Origin: Roseivirga sp. UBA6061
GTDB lineage: Bacteria; Bacteroidota; Bacteroidia; Cytophagales; Cyclobacteriaceae
Direction: 5' to 3'
Assembly (NCBI GenBank): GCA_002427745.1
Contig: DIYF01000132.1
Span: forward strand, 1-31,068
DNA length: 31,068 nucleotides
Part shown: positions 1 to 7,605 of the stretch, in pieces
How the letters are laid out: the number at the start of each line of letters is the position of its first letter
How positions within the stretch are numbered: position 1 is the stretch's first letter
Program-made: the position numbers and the translations under genes
Notes under the pieces: generated by a model
Seen by the model: the letters and a program-made list of their open reading frames with translations, nothing else
Databases searched by the model: none
What the model was told of the DNA's origin: nothing

Positions 1-419
1 GTCTTAATGTCTACCGGAAAGTTGAGTTCCGGAGGATAGTTGAAAACCACCGGCTCTCCGCGCCTCACACTTCTCAGGCCGGGCAGTCTGTAGGTAGGCA
101 GCTGAATAGCATCAGAGTAAGAGGGGATTTCTTTGCCACCCACTTTGATACCCCAGAAGGTCTGATGTGCCAGAGGAAATTGAATCAGTGTTCTGGGAGT
201 ACGGGCCCCATAGTGTAGTTTACTCACAAAAAGATGGTCGCCAATGAGCATGGAGTTTTCCATAGATCCGGTAGGAATGGCGTATGCCTCAATGAACAGT
301 CCGCGGATAATCGTCACTGCGATCAGTGCAAACAGGATATCATTCAGCAATTCCCTGAAAAAGCCCTTTTTCTCTCTGGGCTTCTTGTCTTTTTTCTTCC
401 ATTTCAAGAAATCCAACAT
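1..419 (-). CDS. lepB: Signal peptidase I, N-terminal part (gene runs off the left edge)
   Basis: Type I signal peptidase cleaves signal peptides from exported proteins at the outer face of the inner membrane, using a Ser/Lys dyad. The reading frame is open from the ATG at 419 to the window edge, giving 139 complete codons. A basic N-terminus (residues 1-20, rich in K and R) is followed by one hydrophobic segment (about 26-42), then the box-B motif PTGSMENSM at 49-57 with the nucleophile Ser52, and the substrate-pocket motif GDHLFVSK at 60-67. The insert between about 70 and 120 is longer than in E. coli, as is usual in Bacteroidota. The catalytic Lys would lie just past the edge, after the PVDIKT stretch. 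Seen: the motifs and the truncation. Known: the family mechanism. No other family fits. Confidence 0.93.
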   Translation of the reverse strand, partial: MLDFLKWKKKDKKPREKKGFFRELLNDILFALIAVTIIRGLFIEAYAIPTGSMENSMLIGDHLFVSKLHYGARTPRTLIQFPLAHQTFWGIKVGGKEIPSYSDAIQLPTYRLPGLRSVRRGEPVVFNYPPELNFPVDIK

Positions 420-446
420 TGTCGCTTTTTAAAAATGAGTAAGTCG

Positions 447-454
447 CAAAGGTA
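447..454 (-). promoter_or_regulatory. Putative -7 promoter element for lepB
   Basis: On the minus strand the sequence reads TACCTTTG, an exact match to the Bacteroidota -7 consensus TAnnTTTG, ending 27 bases before the lepB ATG. I see no good TTTG -33 box at 19-21 bases, so the call rests on the -7 box and its position. Confidence 0.45.
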
Positions 455-546
455 TTATTAATTATGCAAAAACCGAGAGTGAGGTTTGTGGTTCTGGCCG
501 CATTAATAACGGTTAAGGTGGTGGCAAGGTTATAATCCATAACCGG

Positions 547-579
547 TTTCAATAAGTCCTTGAACTTAGCTTATTTTTG
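547..579 (+). promoter_or_regulatory. Putative promoter of the ABC-transporter operon
   Basis: TTTC at 547-550 (one mismatch to the -33 TTTG), a 21-base spacer and TATTTTTG at 572-579 (exact TAnnTTTG) match the Bacteroidota sigma-A promoter. Transcription would begin around 586, about 12 bases before the ATG at 598. This argues against the in-frame TTG at 577 as a start, because that codon is part of the -7 box. Confidence 0.5.
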
Positions 580-597
580 CGCGTACAAGGCACTGGT

Positions 598-1233
598 ATG
601 ATCCTGATCGATAATTTGAAATTCGGATATTCCGAGCAGCAAATTCTGTCTATATCCCGCATGGAGATAAAGGAGTCAGAACACCTGCTGATTCTCGGTA
701 ATTCCGGTAGTGGTAAAACTACCTTATTGCACATCCTCGGTGGGCTGCTTTCTCCTAAGGCAGGAAAAGTACTTATCGGAGAAACTGACCTGTATGGCCT
801 TTCGGGGAGCCAGCGCGATAAATATCGCGGGCAGAACATCGGTCTGGTGTTTCAGAAAGCCCATTTGATCTCGGCCCTGTCTGTTCAGGACAATTTGCTG
901 CTGACTCAGTATTTGTCGGGTACAGCTCAGGACAAAGGGCGGGTGCATGAAGTACTCACCGAATTGAATCTTGGAGATAAAATGACCAAGAAAGTCAGGC
1001 AACTCAGCCAGGGTGAGCAGCAGCGTGTGACCATTGCCAGGGCTTTGCTAAACAGACCCAGGGTAATTCTCGCTGATGAACCCACGGCCAGTCTGGACGA
1101 CCACAATGCTGAAGTGGTGTTGAATATGCTGAAGGCACAGGCAGAAAAGTACCAGGCCTCGTTGATCATTGCTACACATGATCAACGGGTCAAAGACCAG
1201 TTTGATTTACAGCTAAACCTCCATGCCTTATGA
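598..1233 (+). CDS. ABC transporter ATP-binding protein, LolD/MacB type
   Basis: This is the nucleotide-binding subunit of an ABC system of the MacB/LolD/FtsE class, 211 residues long, the normal size for a stand-alone domain. Visible motifs in order are Walker A GNSGSGKT (34-41), Q-loop Gln86 (VFQKAHL), signature LSQGEQQ (136-142), Walker B VILADEPT (156-163) and the H-loop His194 in ATHD. I chose the ATG at 598, where the family N-terminus (MILIDNLKFGY) begins; an upstream TTG lies inside the promoter. The stop overlaps the start of the permease gene by 4 bases (ATGA), so the two are translationally coupled. The partner permease is FtsX-like with a His/Glu-rich loop, so the pair could serve metal homeostasis or lipoprotein handling. 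The substrate is not shown by the sequence. Confidence 0.93.
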   Translation: MILIDNLKFGYSEQQILSISRMEIKESEHLLILGNSGSGKTTLLHILGGLLSPKAGKVLIGETDLYGLSGSQRDKYRGQNIGLVFQKAHLISALSVQDNLLLTQYLSGTAQDKGRVHEVLTELNLGDKMTKKVRQLSQGEQQRVTIARALLNRPRVILADEPTASLDDHNAEVVLNMLKAQAEKYQASLIIATHDQRVKDQFDLQLNLHAL

Positions 1234-2480
1234 ATCTGTTTTCGCTAAGCTGGAATTACATTAAATCAAAGCCGTTGAATACGGTTTTGAATGTATTGCT
1301 GATGTCTCTGGGGATCGCCATTATCCTGGTATTGCTCTTACTGAACAGTCAGCTGGAAGAAAACCTGGGCAAGAATAAACGAGGCATAGACCTGGTGGTT
1401 GGTGCCAAAGGGAGCCCTTTGCAATTGATTCTCGCGAATGTATATCATATCGATTTTCCTACAGGCAATATCAAGCTGAAAGAGGCTAAAACCCTTGTCC
1501 GCAACAGGCTGATTAAATCTGCGATTCCCCTTGCACTGGGGGATAATTACAGAGGTTTTCGTATTGTGGGGACCAACCATGACTATGTGAACCTGTACCA
1601 GGGCGAAGTAGAGGCTGGTGAAATGTGGAAAAATAATCTGGACGTGACCCTGGGGGCCAATGTAGCCAAGAGACTGAGCCTGAAAGTGGGAGATGAGTTT
1701 TTTGGTGCGCATGGTATGAGCGTATCAGATTTAGAGCATGACGAGGCCAGTTATCATGTTATCGGCATACTGGCGGCAAGTGGCAGCGTACTGGATAATC
1801 TCATACTTACCAATATTGAAAGCGTGTGGCAGGTACACGATCATGAGGAAGAGGAGGGAGAAGAAGAACACGAACATGGAGAGGAGCCGGTTTTGGGCTC
1901 GGCCTATAAGACAGGTTTTCCGGAAGGAGATGAAGATGCTGAGATCACTTCTATGCTGGTACAATTCAGGTCTGCCATGGGGGCTGTTCAGCTGCCTCGT
2001 ATGATCAATGCCAATACCAATATGCAGGCAGCTTCTCCGGCTTTTGAAACACAGCGACTCTTTTCTTTACTGGGGGTTGGCGTTAACATGATCAGGAGCT
2101 TTGCGTATATCATCATTATTATCTCCGGACTGAGTATCTTTATTTCGCTGTACAATTCGTTGAAAGACAGGAAGTATGATCTGGCGATTATGCGCTCACT
2201 CGGTGCATCGCGTTCCAAGCTTTTTGTACACGTGATTATCGAAGGGGTAATTATTACCCTGTTGGGTGGTCTCTTTGGATTTGTTCTTGGTCATGCCCTG
2301 GTAGAAATACTGGCCGGCTACTATGAGAAGTCTGAAGAAGTAGGTATTACTGGTTTAGTTTTTGTGAACCAGGAATTGATCGTATTGTTATTAAGTATAG
2401 GAGTAGGAATTGTATCGGCCTTATTGCCGGCTTTCAGCGCCTATAGAACTGATATATCTAAAGTGTTAGCACAAGATTGA
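1230..2480 (+). CDS. ABC transporter permease, FtsX/MacB family, with His/Glu-rich periplasmic loop
   Basis: A 416-residue permease with the MacB/LolCE layout: one N-terminal membrane segment (about 16-40), a large periplasmic domain (about 45-285), and three C-terminal membrane segments with the FtsX core (about 290-412, including the KDRKYDLAIMRSLGASR coupling-helix region). It works with the ATPase encoded just upstream (4-base overlap), and the DUF3299-like gene follows after 1 base. Unusual is an acidic, histidine-rich stretch at 203-219 with His203, His205, His214 and His216 among many Glu, a classic low-complexity metal-binding loop. FtsX permeases paired with DUF3299 proteins resemble the zinc-regulated zrg cluster of Vibrio as I recall it; that link is inference. 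Alternatives are a MacB-type exporter or a lipoprotein-release system. Confidence 0.88.
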   Translation: MNLFSLSWNYIKSKPLNTVLNVLLMSLGIAIILVLLLLNSQLEENLGKNKRGIDLVVGAKGSPLQLILANVYHIDFPTGNIKLKEAKTLVRNRLIKSAIPLALGDNYRGFRIVGTNHDYVNLYQGEVEAGEMWKNNLDVTLGANVAKRLSLKVGDEFFGAHGMSVSDLEHDEASYHVIGILAASGSVLDNLILTNIESVWQVHDHEEEEGEEEHEHGEEPVLGSAYKTGFPEGDEDAEITSMLVQFRSAMGAVQLPRMINANTNMQAASPAFETQRLFSLLGVGVNMIRSFAYIIIIISGLSIFISLYNSLKDRKYDLAIMRSLGASRSKLFVHVIIEGVIITLLGGLFGFVLGHALVEILAGYYEKSEEVGITGLVFVNQELIVLLLSIGVGIVSALLPAFSAYRTDISKVLAQD

Positions 2481-2481
2481 T

Positions 2482-2943
2482 ATGAGAAAATTACTGATAG
2501 TTTGTATCATGGCCGCCACGGCCTTTTCATTGAAGGCCCAGAAAGTGAAAGCTTCCGGTGCCAAGCTTTGGAAAACCCTGGAAGCAGTGACGTATGAGGT
2601 GACCAAGGATGAGTACGGAGATTTGTATGTTCCTGTATTCAGTGATGAAATCAAAGAAATCCAGGGAGAAGAGGTAGAAGTGGAGGGGTTCATTATTCCG
2701 TTTGAAGGAATGTTCAAACCCACACAGCTAATCCTTTCATCACTTCCTATCAGTGAGTGTTTCTTCTGTGGCTCCGGTGGACCGGAAACTGTGATGGAAA
2801 TCACAATGAAAGAGAAGATCAAATACACTACCAAGCGCGTAAAGATCAGAGGTAAGCTGAAATTGAATCGCGATAACCCCGATAAGCTGATGTATATGCT
2901 GGAAGATGGTGTTTTTGCCGGGCTGGCAGATAGCGCGTATTGA
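2482..2943 (+). CDS. Exported DUF3299-like protein with CxxC motif
   Basis: A 153-residue exported protein with a signal peptide (MRKLLIVCIMAATAFSLKA, cleaved near residue 20) and a small, mostly beta domain. The core resembles DUF3299: EVEGFIIPFEGMF (66-78), then SECFFCGSGGPET (91-103) with Cys93 and Cys96, where DUF3299 proteins carry a cysteine-containing loop. It starts 1 base after the permease stop, so it is in the same operon. It is probably periplasmic. The CxxC pair beside a His-rich permease loop suggests metal binding or a redox-sensitive accessory subunit, but no reaction is known. The family assignment is by remembered motif similarity and should be taken as moderate. Confidence 0.7.
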   Translation: MRKLLIVCIMAATAFSLKAQKVKASGAKLWKTLEAVTYEVTKDEYGDLYVPVFSDEIKEIQGEEVEVEGFIIPFEGMFKPTQLILSSLPISECFFCGSGGPETVMEITMKEKIKYTTKRVKIRGKLKLNRDNPDKLMYMLEDGVFAGLADSAY

Positions 2944-2952
2944 TTCCTTTCC

Positions 2953-2960
2953 TATCTTCG
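2953..2960 (+). promoter_or_regulatory. Possible -7 element before the small lipoprotein gene
   Basis: TATCTTCG, one base from TAnnTTTG, lies 19 bases upstream of the ATG at 2980. It could give the lipoprotein gene a promoter of its own in addition to read-through from the ABC genes. No -33 box is evident. Confidence 0.3.
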
Positions 2961-2979
2961 CGAGCAAAATCCGGTAGCT

Positions 2980-3399
2980 ATGAAAAAGTGGTTGGCAATA
3001 TTGAGTCTGGGCCTTGTACTGATGGCCTGTGGTGATGGTGTAGATCGTGAAGCCCTGAGAAAACAGGTGATGGATGTACATGATGAGGTGATGCCTCAGT
3101 GGGGAGGTATTGGCAAGCTCAAAAGCCAGGTGTTGAAAAAAGCGGCAGACCTTGAAGCGGCTGACAGCACCGATGCGAAAATCAAAGAACTCAGAGACAT
3201 TGCGATAGACCTGGATGCTGCTTATAAGGTAATGAGTGTCTGGATGCAGGACTGGCAGAAGAATGCCAAACCATTTGAAAGTGGTGAAGCCGGTAAAGAA
3301 GAAACTCTGGCCTTCTTTAAGTCAGAACAAGACAGGGTAGATAAAATGAAGGTCCAGATTCAAAGTGCTATAGCTGCTGCCGAAGAGGCCTTGAAATAG
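2980..3399 (+). CDS. Small helical lipoprotein
   Basis: A 139-residue lipoprotein: signal peptide with lipobox LMAC (Cys17), then an almost wholly alpha-helical, strongly charged domain. The segment VMDVHDEVMPQWG (about 30-42) is a pattern I associate with Bacteroidota proteins that databases mislabel as viral A-type inclusion proteins. Residues His, Asp, Glu and Met clustered in this helix, plus Trp/Met in SVWMQDWQ, could form a ligand or metal site, but this is inference. It lies 36 bases after the DUF3299-like gene in the same direction and may be the periplasmic or membrane-anchored binding component of that ABC unit. No enzymatic motif is visible. Confidence 0.75.
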   Translation: MKKWLAILSLGLVLMACGDGVDREALRKQVMDVHDEVMPQWGGIGKLKSQVLKKAADLEAADSTDAKIKELRDIAIDLDAAYKVMSVWMQDWQKNAKPFESGEAGKEETLAFFKSEQDRVDKMKVQIQSAIAAAEEALK

Positions 3400-3484
3400 C
3401 GCCTGACCAACAGTTCCCTGAAAAACAGTCGTTTAAAGCGAACCCATTTCTTTTTTTGGAGTTATAACCATAGAGCGTGCTACT

Positions 3485-4201
3485 ATGGAAAAACGAATAC
3501 TCCTGTACTTTGCTTTCTCATTTCTGCTGCTTACCACAGCCTGTGGTAAGTTTATCGGAGTAAACTCAAACCCTTTTGAGCTAAGGTATCCGGTCATCCG
3601 TTGCGGATCCAAAGTCCAGATTGCGGATCCTGACCCCAATCACACCATCGGGCAGTTTATCGACCGTCAGAAAGGCATCAGACTGATGACCCCTCTGGTG
3701 AGGCTGGCTCCTCCCAAGTTTATGAAAGACCAGGAAGACCTGGACTATATCGCCAAGATGAGTGGTGTGGTGGGGAATAGAATTGAGAATAAATTTCTCC
3801 AGGATCGCTGGATCGTAGAGGTATTGCCTGTAAATATCAATCAAATGGATATTGATGCACAGGACCAACTGCTGGCGGGTATGATGTCTACTGTAGTGCG
3901 GCCTGATACAATCAATTATGAAACCTGGAAAGTACCTGCTGAGTTTCCACGTACCGATCTTCCCGGATACTCCCTGTTTCTCACCATTGAAGGATATATA
4001 GGAATTAACAAAGTAACAGGCAACTCCAATACGTTGACTCTTTTCCTGATTGACAATGAAACCAGAAAGATTACCTACTCTGATTTTCTGGTGTATGAAT
4101 GCGATGTGAGAAATGTAGATGGACTTGAGAAAATCCTTGATCATGCTTATCGCAAGCTTCTAGGTGTCAGGTTTCCTGAGACGCTCAACGCCAAAAAATA
4201 G
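3485..4201 (+). CDS. Lipoprotein of unknown function, tandem paralog A
   Basis: A 238-residue lipoprotein with a typical signal peptide and lipobox (TTAC, Cys20). I do not recognise the family. The mature part starts with SNPFELRYPVIRCGSKVQ (28-45). It then has a conserved aromatic/acidic core (EDLDYIAKM, NRIENKFLQDRWI, INYETWKVP) and ends with YECDVRNVDGLEKILDHAYRKLL. Two cysteines beyond the lipidated one (Cys40 and the one in ECDVRN) are conserved in the downstream paralog and could form a disulfide. It looks globular with no membrane segment. The next gene, 86 bases downstream, encodes a protein of the same length, alignable throughout, so the pair arose by tandem duplication. Function is not deducible. 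Confidence 0.8.
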   Translation: MEKRILLYFAFSFLLLTTACGKFIGVNSNPFELRYPVIRCGSKVQIADPDPNHTIGQFIDRQKGIRLMTPLVRLAPPKFMKDQEDLDYIAKMSGVVGNRIENKFLQDRWIVEVLPVNINQMDIDAQDQLLAGMMSTVVRPDTINYETWKVPAEFPRTDLPGYSLFLTIEGYIGINKVTGNSNTLTLFLIDNETRKITYSDFLVYECDVRNVDGLEKILDHAYRKLLGVRFPETLNAKK

Positions 4202-4287
4202 CAGGCCGGGCTCTCTTGACAGCGCCACAAATCTCTCGAAAATCAAGGTGCTTCCCGGATTAGCTCTTATATTCATAGCACAATCGA

Positions 4288-5004
4288 ATGATCATGCGTC
4301 TCCAAACAATAACCCTGGCCGGGCTTTGTTTACTTTTTGCTGCCGCCTGTAGCAATATATCCGGCCTTAGCTCAAACTCCTTTGAACAGAGATATCCGAT
4401 TACCCGCTGTGGCACTAAAGTACAGGTGAATGACCCTGAGACCAACGTAGTTTACGGGCAATATATCAATCAGACCAAGGGAATCTGGCTGCTTACCCCT
4501 TACATAGCTCTGACCGGGCCCGAGTATGCAGATTCTGAAGAGGACCTGGAATACATCGCCAACATGGATGACTTTCTGACCAACAGGATCGAAACCAAGT
4601 TTATACAGGAGAAGTGGATTGAAGATGTGGTACCGCTTGAGCTGAATGGCCTGGAAACCGGGGTAAGAGACAGCGTGGTGAATATGATGGTGTCTCATGT
4701 GATCAGACTTGATACCATCAACTACGGAGACTGGAAAGTGCCTGATGAACTGATTGAGCCCCGCATACCGGGCTACTCTCTGTTTATGTTTATTGATGGC
4801 CATGTTGGCTTTAACAGAGTCACGGGCAATGAGAACATCCTTTACCTCTTTGTGATTGACAATGCTACGCGCAAAACCACTTATGCCGACTTTATGAAGT
4901 ATGATTGCGATGTAAGGAATACAAATGGCCTGGATAAGACCCTGGATTACGCCTATAAAAAGCTGTTGGAATTGAGGTTTCCCAGCGTGCCAGACAGTAA
5001 TTAG
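4288..5004 (+). CDS. Lipoprotein of unknown function, tandem paralog B
   Basis: The second copy of the tandem pair, 238 residues from the ATG at 4288 (an ATG two codons later, at 4294, is an equally good start). The lipobox is AAAC (Cys21). It shares with its neighbour the blocks NSFEQRYPITRCGTKVQ, EDLEYIANM, NRIETKFIQEKWI, INYGDWKVP, IPGYSLFMFIDGHVGFNRVTGN and YDCDVRNTNGLDKTLDYAYKKLLELRFP, with the same two extra cysteines. By eye around half of the positions are identical, so the duplication is not recent. Its stop codon overlaps the stop of the convergent cytochrome c gene by 4 bases. There is no recognisable fold or enzyme motif, and membrane anchoring on the periplasmic side or outer membrane is the only safe statement. 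Confidence 0.8.
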   Translation: MIMRLQTITLAGLCLLFAAACSNISGLSSNSFEQRYPITRCGTKVQVNDPETNVVYGQYINQTKGIWLLTPYIALTGPEYADSEEDLEYIANMDDFLTNRIETKFIQEKWIEDVVPLELNGLETGVRDSVVNMMVSHVIRLDTINYGDWKVPDELIEPRIPGYSLFMFIDGHVGFNRVTGNENILYLFVIDNATRKTTYADFMKYDCDVRNTNGLDKTLDYAYKKLLELRFPSVPDSN

Positions 5005-5462
5005 TCAGCTTTTTCCTTAAGATTTTCCGCCACTTCTGCCAGCGTAACGGCCCCATGCTCGTTGCCCCAGTTATTGCTGATGTATGTGAGCAGTTCCACA
5101 ATCTCAAGGTTTGTCAACCTGGGGTTTGCCGGCATGGGCTGGTTGTATTCTACCTTATTTACCATCATCGGGCCTTTCATGCCGTACTTTATTATTCTGG
5201 CAGCACCCGGTACATTGGCCAGCAGGTAGTCAGAGTTTTTGAGTGGAGGTATAAGTTTCCCCAGTCCCTCACCAGAGACCATATGACAGCTCACACAAAG
5301 TGTCTGATAGAGCTGCTGGCCATTCGTAAAGTACTGTCTCTCTTTGTTGGACAAAGCGCTTACGTTATTGGGGATGTTGGCTTTTTCGGAGCTGCCACCA
5401 CAGGAAGTAAGTCCTGTTACCAGTAGTATGATCAGCCCCAGGCAGAGAGTATACCTATTCAT
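5001..5462 (-). CDS. Lipoprotein monohaem cytochrome c
   Basis: A 153-residue, membrane-anchored class I cytochrome c. The signal peptide ends in the lipobox LTSC (Cys21), the haem is attached at CVSCH (Cys56, Cys59, His60), and Met110 in NQPMPANP is the probable sixth ligand. The helix NLEIVELLTYISNNW (118-132) closes the fold. I set the start at 5462 rather than the upstream in-frame ATG at 5489. This start gives a proper signal peptide, and its ATG overlaps the stop of the SCO gene by 8 bases, which fits translational coupling. It sits last in a hemJ-SCO-cytochrome unit, suggesting a role in electron delivery to a haem-copper oxidase, or as electron donor for copper insertion. Cytochrome identity is certain; its partner is not. 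Confidence 0.92.
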   Translation of the reverse strand: MNRYTLCLGLIILLVTGLTSCGGSSEKANIPNNVSALSNKERQYFTNGQQLYQTLCVSCHMVSGEGLGKLIPPLKNSDYLLANVPGAARIIKYGMKGPMMVNKVEYNQPMPANPRLTNLEIVELLTYISNNWGNEHGAVTLAEVAENLKEKAD

Positions 5463-6093
5463 ATTCGGCCTGAAGTTTTTTGATATCATTCATCAGGCGG
5501 TCTACGTGAGAGGCAATGGTGCCGTCATAGAAGCCCCTGAGTCTTCTTTCTTTATCTACCAGCCAGAAATGTCCGCTGTGAATAAAACCACCGGGAGCAT
5601 TGGCATCTTCACCCACGGTGACCATATAGTCTTTTTCTCCCAGTTCATAGATCTCTTCTTGTGGGCCGGTGAGAAAATGCCAGGTGTCATTGTTCATCAC
5701 GCCCAGCTTTTCAGCATAACCTTTCAGATACGCTACCGTGTCATGGGCCGGGTCAATGGTATGTGACAGGATTGCAAAATCCTCAACGTCTTTGAATTTC
5801 TCATGAACCCTGAGCATCTGCTGGGCCATTACAGGGCATATGGAAGGACAGGTACCAAAAAAGAAATCTGCCACATAGATTTTACCCTCTACCGTTTTTT
5901 CGGTGACCGTATCACCTTCCTGATCCACCAGCTTAAAGGAAGGAATAGTATGATACACTGTGTCAATTTTACCGTTTACCTCTACATACTGGGTATTGCC
6001 GATAATCGGGAGTCTCTGCTGTGAGGCTGTATCACAAGCTGCGATAGATATGATAACCATTAACAGCACTAAAGCCTGATTGAATCTTCTCAT
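5455..6093 (-). CDS. SCO1/SenC-family copper chaperone lipoprotein
   Basis: A SCO protein delivers copper to, or reduces, the CuA site of cytochrome c oxidase on the periplasmic side. At 212 residues it has a lipobox (IAAC, Cys20) and a thioredoxin-like fold with the copper motif TCPSICP (Cys82 and Cys86, CxxxC), and the third ligand is probably His172 in FIHSGHFWLVD. The segment HTIDPAHDT (111-119) is also typical of the family. The start overlaps the hemJ stop by 4 bases and the end overlaps the cytochrome c start by 8 bases, so the three genes form a tight operon. All ligands are present, so it should be functional. A pure thiol-reductase role is the alternative. Confidence 0.94.
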   Translation of the reverse strand: MRRFNQALVLLMVIISIAACDTASQQRLPIIGNTQYVEVNGKIDTVYHTIPSFKLVDQEGDTVTEKTVEGKIYVADFFFGTCPSICPVMAQQMLRVHEKFKDVEDFAILSHTIDPAHDTVAYLKGYAEKLGVMNNDTWHFLTGPQEEIYELGEKDYMVTVGEDANAPGGFIHSGHFWLVDKERRLRGFYDGTIASHVDRLMNDIKKLQAEYE

Positions 6094-6638
6094 TTCTCTT
6101 CTCCTTTTTTCAGTCTGATTCTCTTATAAAGTCTGATCCCCATCATCAGGCCTACTGTCACCAGAATAAAACCTACCGTACCCTTGATCCAGTTCAGCTC
6201 ATTTTTCAATACGATCAGGAAGACCACCGAGATGAGAATCAGGGTGGCAGCTTCATTAAAAATGCGCAGTTGGGTAGAAGTATACCGCGCAACACCCCTT
6301 TGGAGCTCCTTATAAAGCCTGTGACACATAAAGTGATACCCGTAAAGTAAGGCTACAAAACTGAGCTTGATCTGCATAAAGGGCAACTGCAGCATGGCCG
6401 GCAGGCTGATGACCATCCAGCTTCCGAAAAAGAGGGTCAGTACTGCGGAAGGCCAGGCAATGATAAACCAAAGCCTGTTGGCCATCAGAGATAGCTGCTT
6501 GTGCAGAATTGATTTTTCCGGCTCGGGTTTTTCCAGCGCTTCTGTCTGGTAAATAAAGAGTCTGACGATATAAAACAGACCTGCAAACCAGGTGACAATG
6601 AAGATAATATGGAGCGCCTTGATATAGGGATCAGCCAT
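6090..6638 (-). CDS. hemJ: Protoporphyrinogen IX oxidase, HemJ family
   Basis: HemJ is an integral inner-membrane enzyme that oxidises protoporphyrinogen IX to protoporphyrin IX, the penultimate step of haem synthesis. The 182-residue protein starts with the signature KALHIIFIVTWFAGLFYIVRLF (7-28), with the conserved His10. It has four main hydrophobic segments (about 8-30, 50-80, 82-103, 128-170), and its length is normal for the family (formerly UPF0093). It heads an operon with a SCO copper chaperone and a cytochrome c (4-base overlap with the former), which links haem supply with cytochrome and oxidase assembly. A CopD-like copper-resistance label is sometimes given to such proteins by automatic annotation, but the N-terminal signature favours HemJ. 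Confidence 0.9.
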   Translation of the reverse strand: MADPYIKALHIIFIVTWFAGLFYIVRLFIYQTEALEKPEPEKSILHKQLSLMANRLWFIIAWPSAVLTLFFGSWMVISLPAMLQLPFMQIKLSFVALLYGYHFMCHRLYKELQRGVARYTSTQLRIFNEAATLILISVVFLIVLKNELNWIKGTVGFILVTVGLMMGIRLYKRIRLKKGEEK

Positions 6639-6643
6639 GGCCG

Positions 6644-6651
6644 CAAAGGTA
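6644..6651 (-). promoter_or_regulatory. -7 promoter element directly before hemJ
   Basis: The minus strand reads TACCTTTG, ending 5 bases before the hemJ ATG. If used, transcription starts on or within a few bases of the start codon, so the message would be leaderless or nearly so. It is the same 8-mer as the -7 box proposed for lepB. Confidence 0.5.
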
Positions 6652-6662
6652 CATCACGATTC

Positions 6663-7493
6663 TCAGAAAGCGATAGGCTCATTCATTTCTTTGACATGGA
6701 TTACATCACCCAGTCTGATTGTTCCATGACCGGGCGGTATCACATTTTGACCAAACTTGATTTTATTATCTACCCTGCGGTAAGTGGCCAGGCTTTTGAG
6801 TGGTTCTTTGTTGGCTATTGCACCTTTTTGCTGGTCTATGGTCGTCATGATACAACGGGAGCAGGGTTTTACTCCGTGGTAAGTAAGCCCGTTGATTTCA
6901 AAAGTTTTTAATTCATCCTCAATATGGGCATGCCCTCCCCTGAAAATGATATTGGCTCTGAATCGGTCTGCCGGTATGTCCTGTCCTGATTTTTCTGCCA
7001 GGAGGTCAAGCGAAGCTTCATCAAACATAAGAACCGGGTAGCCATCGGCAAAGCTTACTTTGTCTTCTGCAGAAATGGCGAATTTCGGATCTGCCGGTCT
7101 TACTGAACTTTCAGGCATTTTTACCAGCCGGCAGGAAGTGCCCAGTACCTTGCTGAACCAGCCTGAGGCCTCTTTTGAAACTTCCCTGGCGGGGCAGGTA
7201 TCATCCCATACGGTAACTGGTATAGCATCTCCCATGCTGGCTTCCAATGAGAAGGAGAGGGGAGCGACCCGATTGTTTTTATGCGCGATGGTCATATTGC
7301 CCTCAGCTATGGAGGGCTGCAATAGCGCCATTTCCGGGAATTTACGCTGGCTCAGGAATAGATTCTGGTCATCAATCAGCATCCACCTGCGATCATATTG
7401 CAGTCCGCGTGCCTCTACCTTTGATGTGGTAAGCGATATGCCGGCCAGAGATTTTACAGGGTAGATGTGCAGTTGTGTTACGGTCAGTTCCAT
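6663..7493 (-). CDS. MOSC domain protein, YcbX/mARC-like
   Basis: A 276-residue protein with an N-terminal beta-barrel MOSC_N domain (1 to about 120, beginning VTQLHIYPVKSLAGI) and a C-terminal MOSC domain (about 130-270). The segment VKPCSRCIMTTID (208-220), with Cys211 and Cys214, corresponds to the site in mARC and YcbX where a cysteine binds the molybdenum cofactor. RYDNK-type residues follow (RRVDNKIKFGQN). Known relatives reduce N-hydroxylated compounds with electrons from a flavoprotein or ferredoxin. Unlike E. coli YcbX there is no C-terminal 2Fe-2S domain, so a separate reductase is needed. It ends 24 bases upstream of the hemJ start on the same strand and may or may not be co-transcribed with it. 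Substrate unknown. Confidence 0.88.
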   Translation of the reverse strand: MELTVTQLHIYPVKSLAGISLTTSKVEARGLQYDRRWMLIDDQNLFLSQRKFPEMALLQPSIAEGNMTIAHKNNRVAPLSFSLEASMGDAIPVTVWDDTCPAREVSKEASGWFSKVLGTSCRLVKMPESSVRPADPKFAISAEDKVSFADGYPVLMFDEASLDLLAEKSGQDIPADRFRANIIFRGGHAHIEDELKTFEINGLTYHGVKPCSRCIMTTIDQQKGAIANKEPLKSLATYRRVDNKIKFGQNVIPPGHGTIRLGDVIHVKEMNEPIAF

Positions 7494-7605
7494 AGCTTTT
7501 TCCTTTGCCTGTAAAGTTAAGCGAACGGAGGTTGTAAGGAACGGTCCGGTTGTAGAATTTATGAGGGAGCCGTATGGGTAGTAGTACGCTTAAAAGTGCA
7601 GCAGC

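Noticed and set aside
577..597. TTG start extending the ABC ATPase by 7 residues
   Set aside because: The TTG is part of the -7 promoter box and the family N-terminus begins at the ATG at 598.
3581..4144. A 187-codon open frame on the minus strand, opposite lipoprotein A
   Set aside because: It lies wholly antisense to a gene with a clear lipoprotein signal and a paralog; its composition is unlike a real protein.
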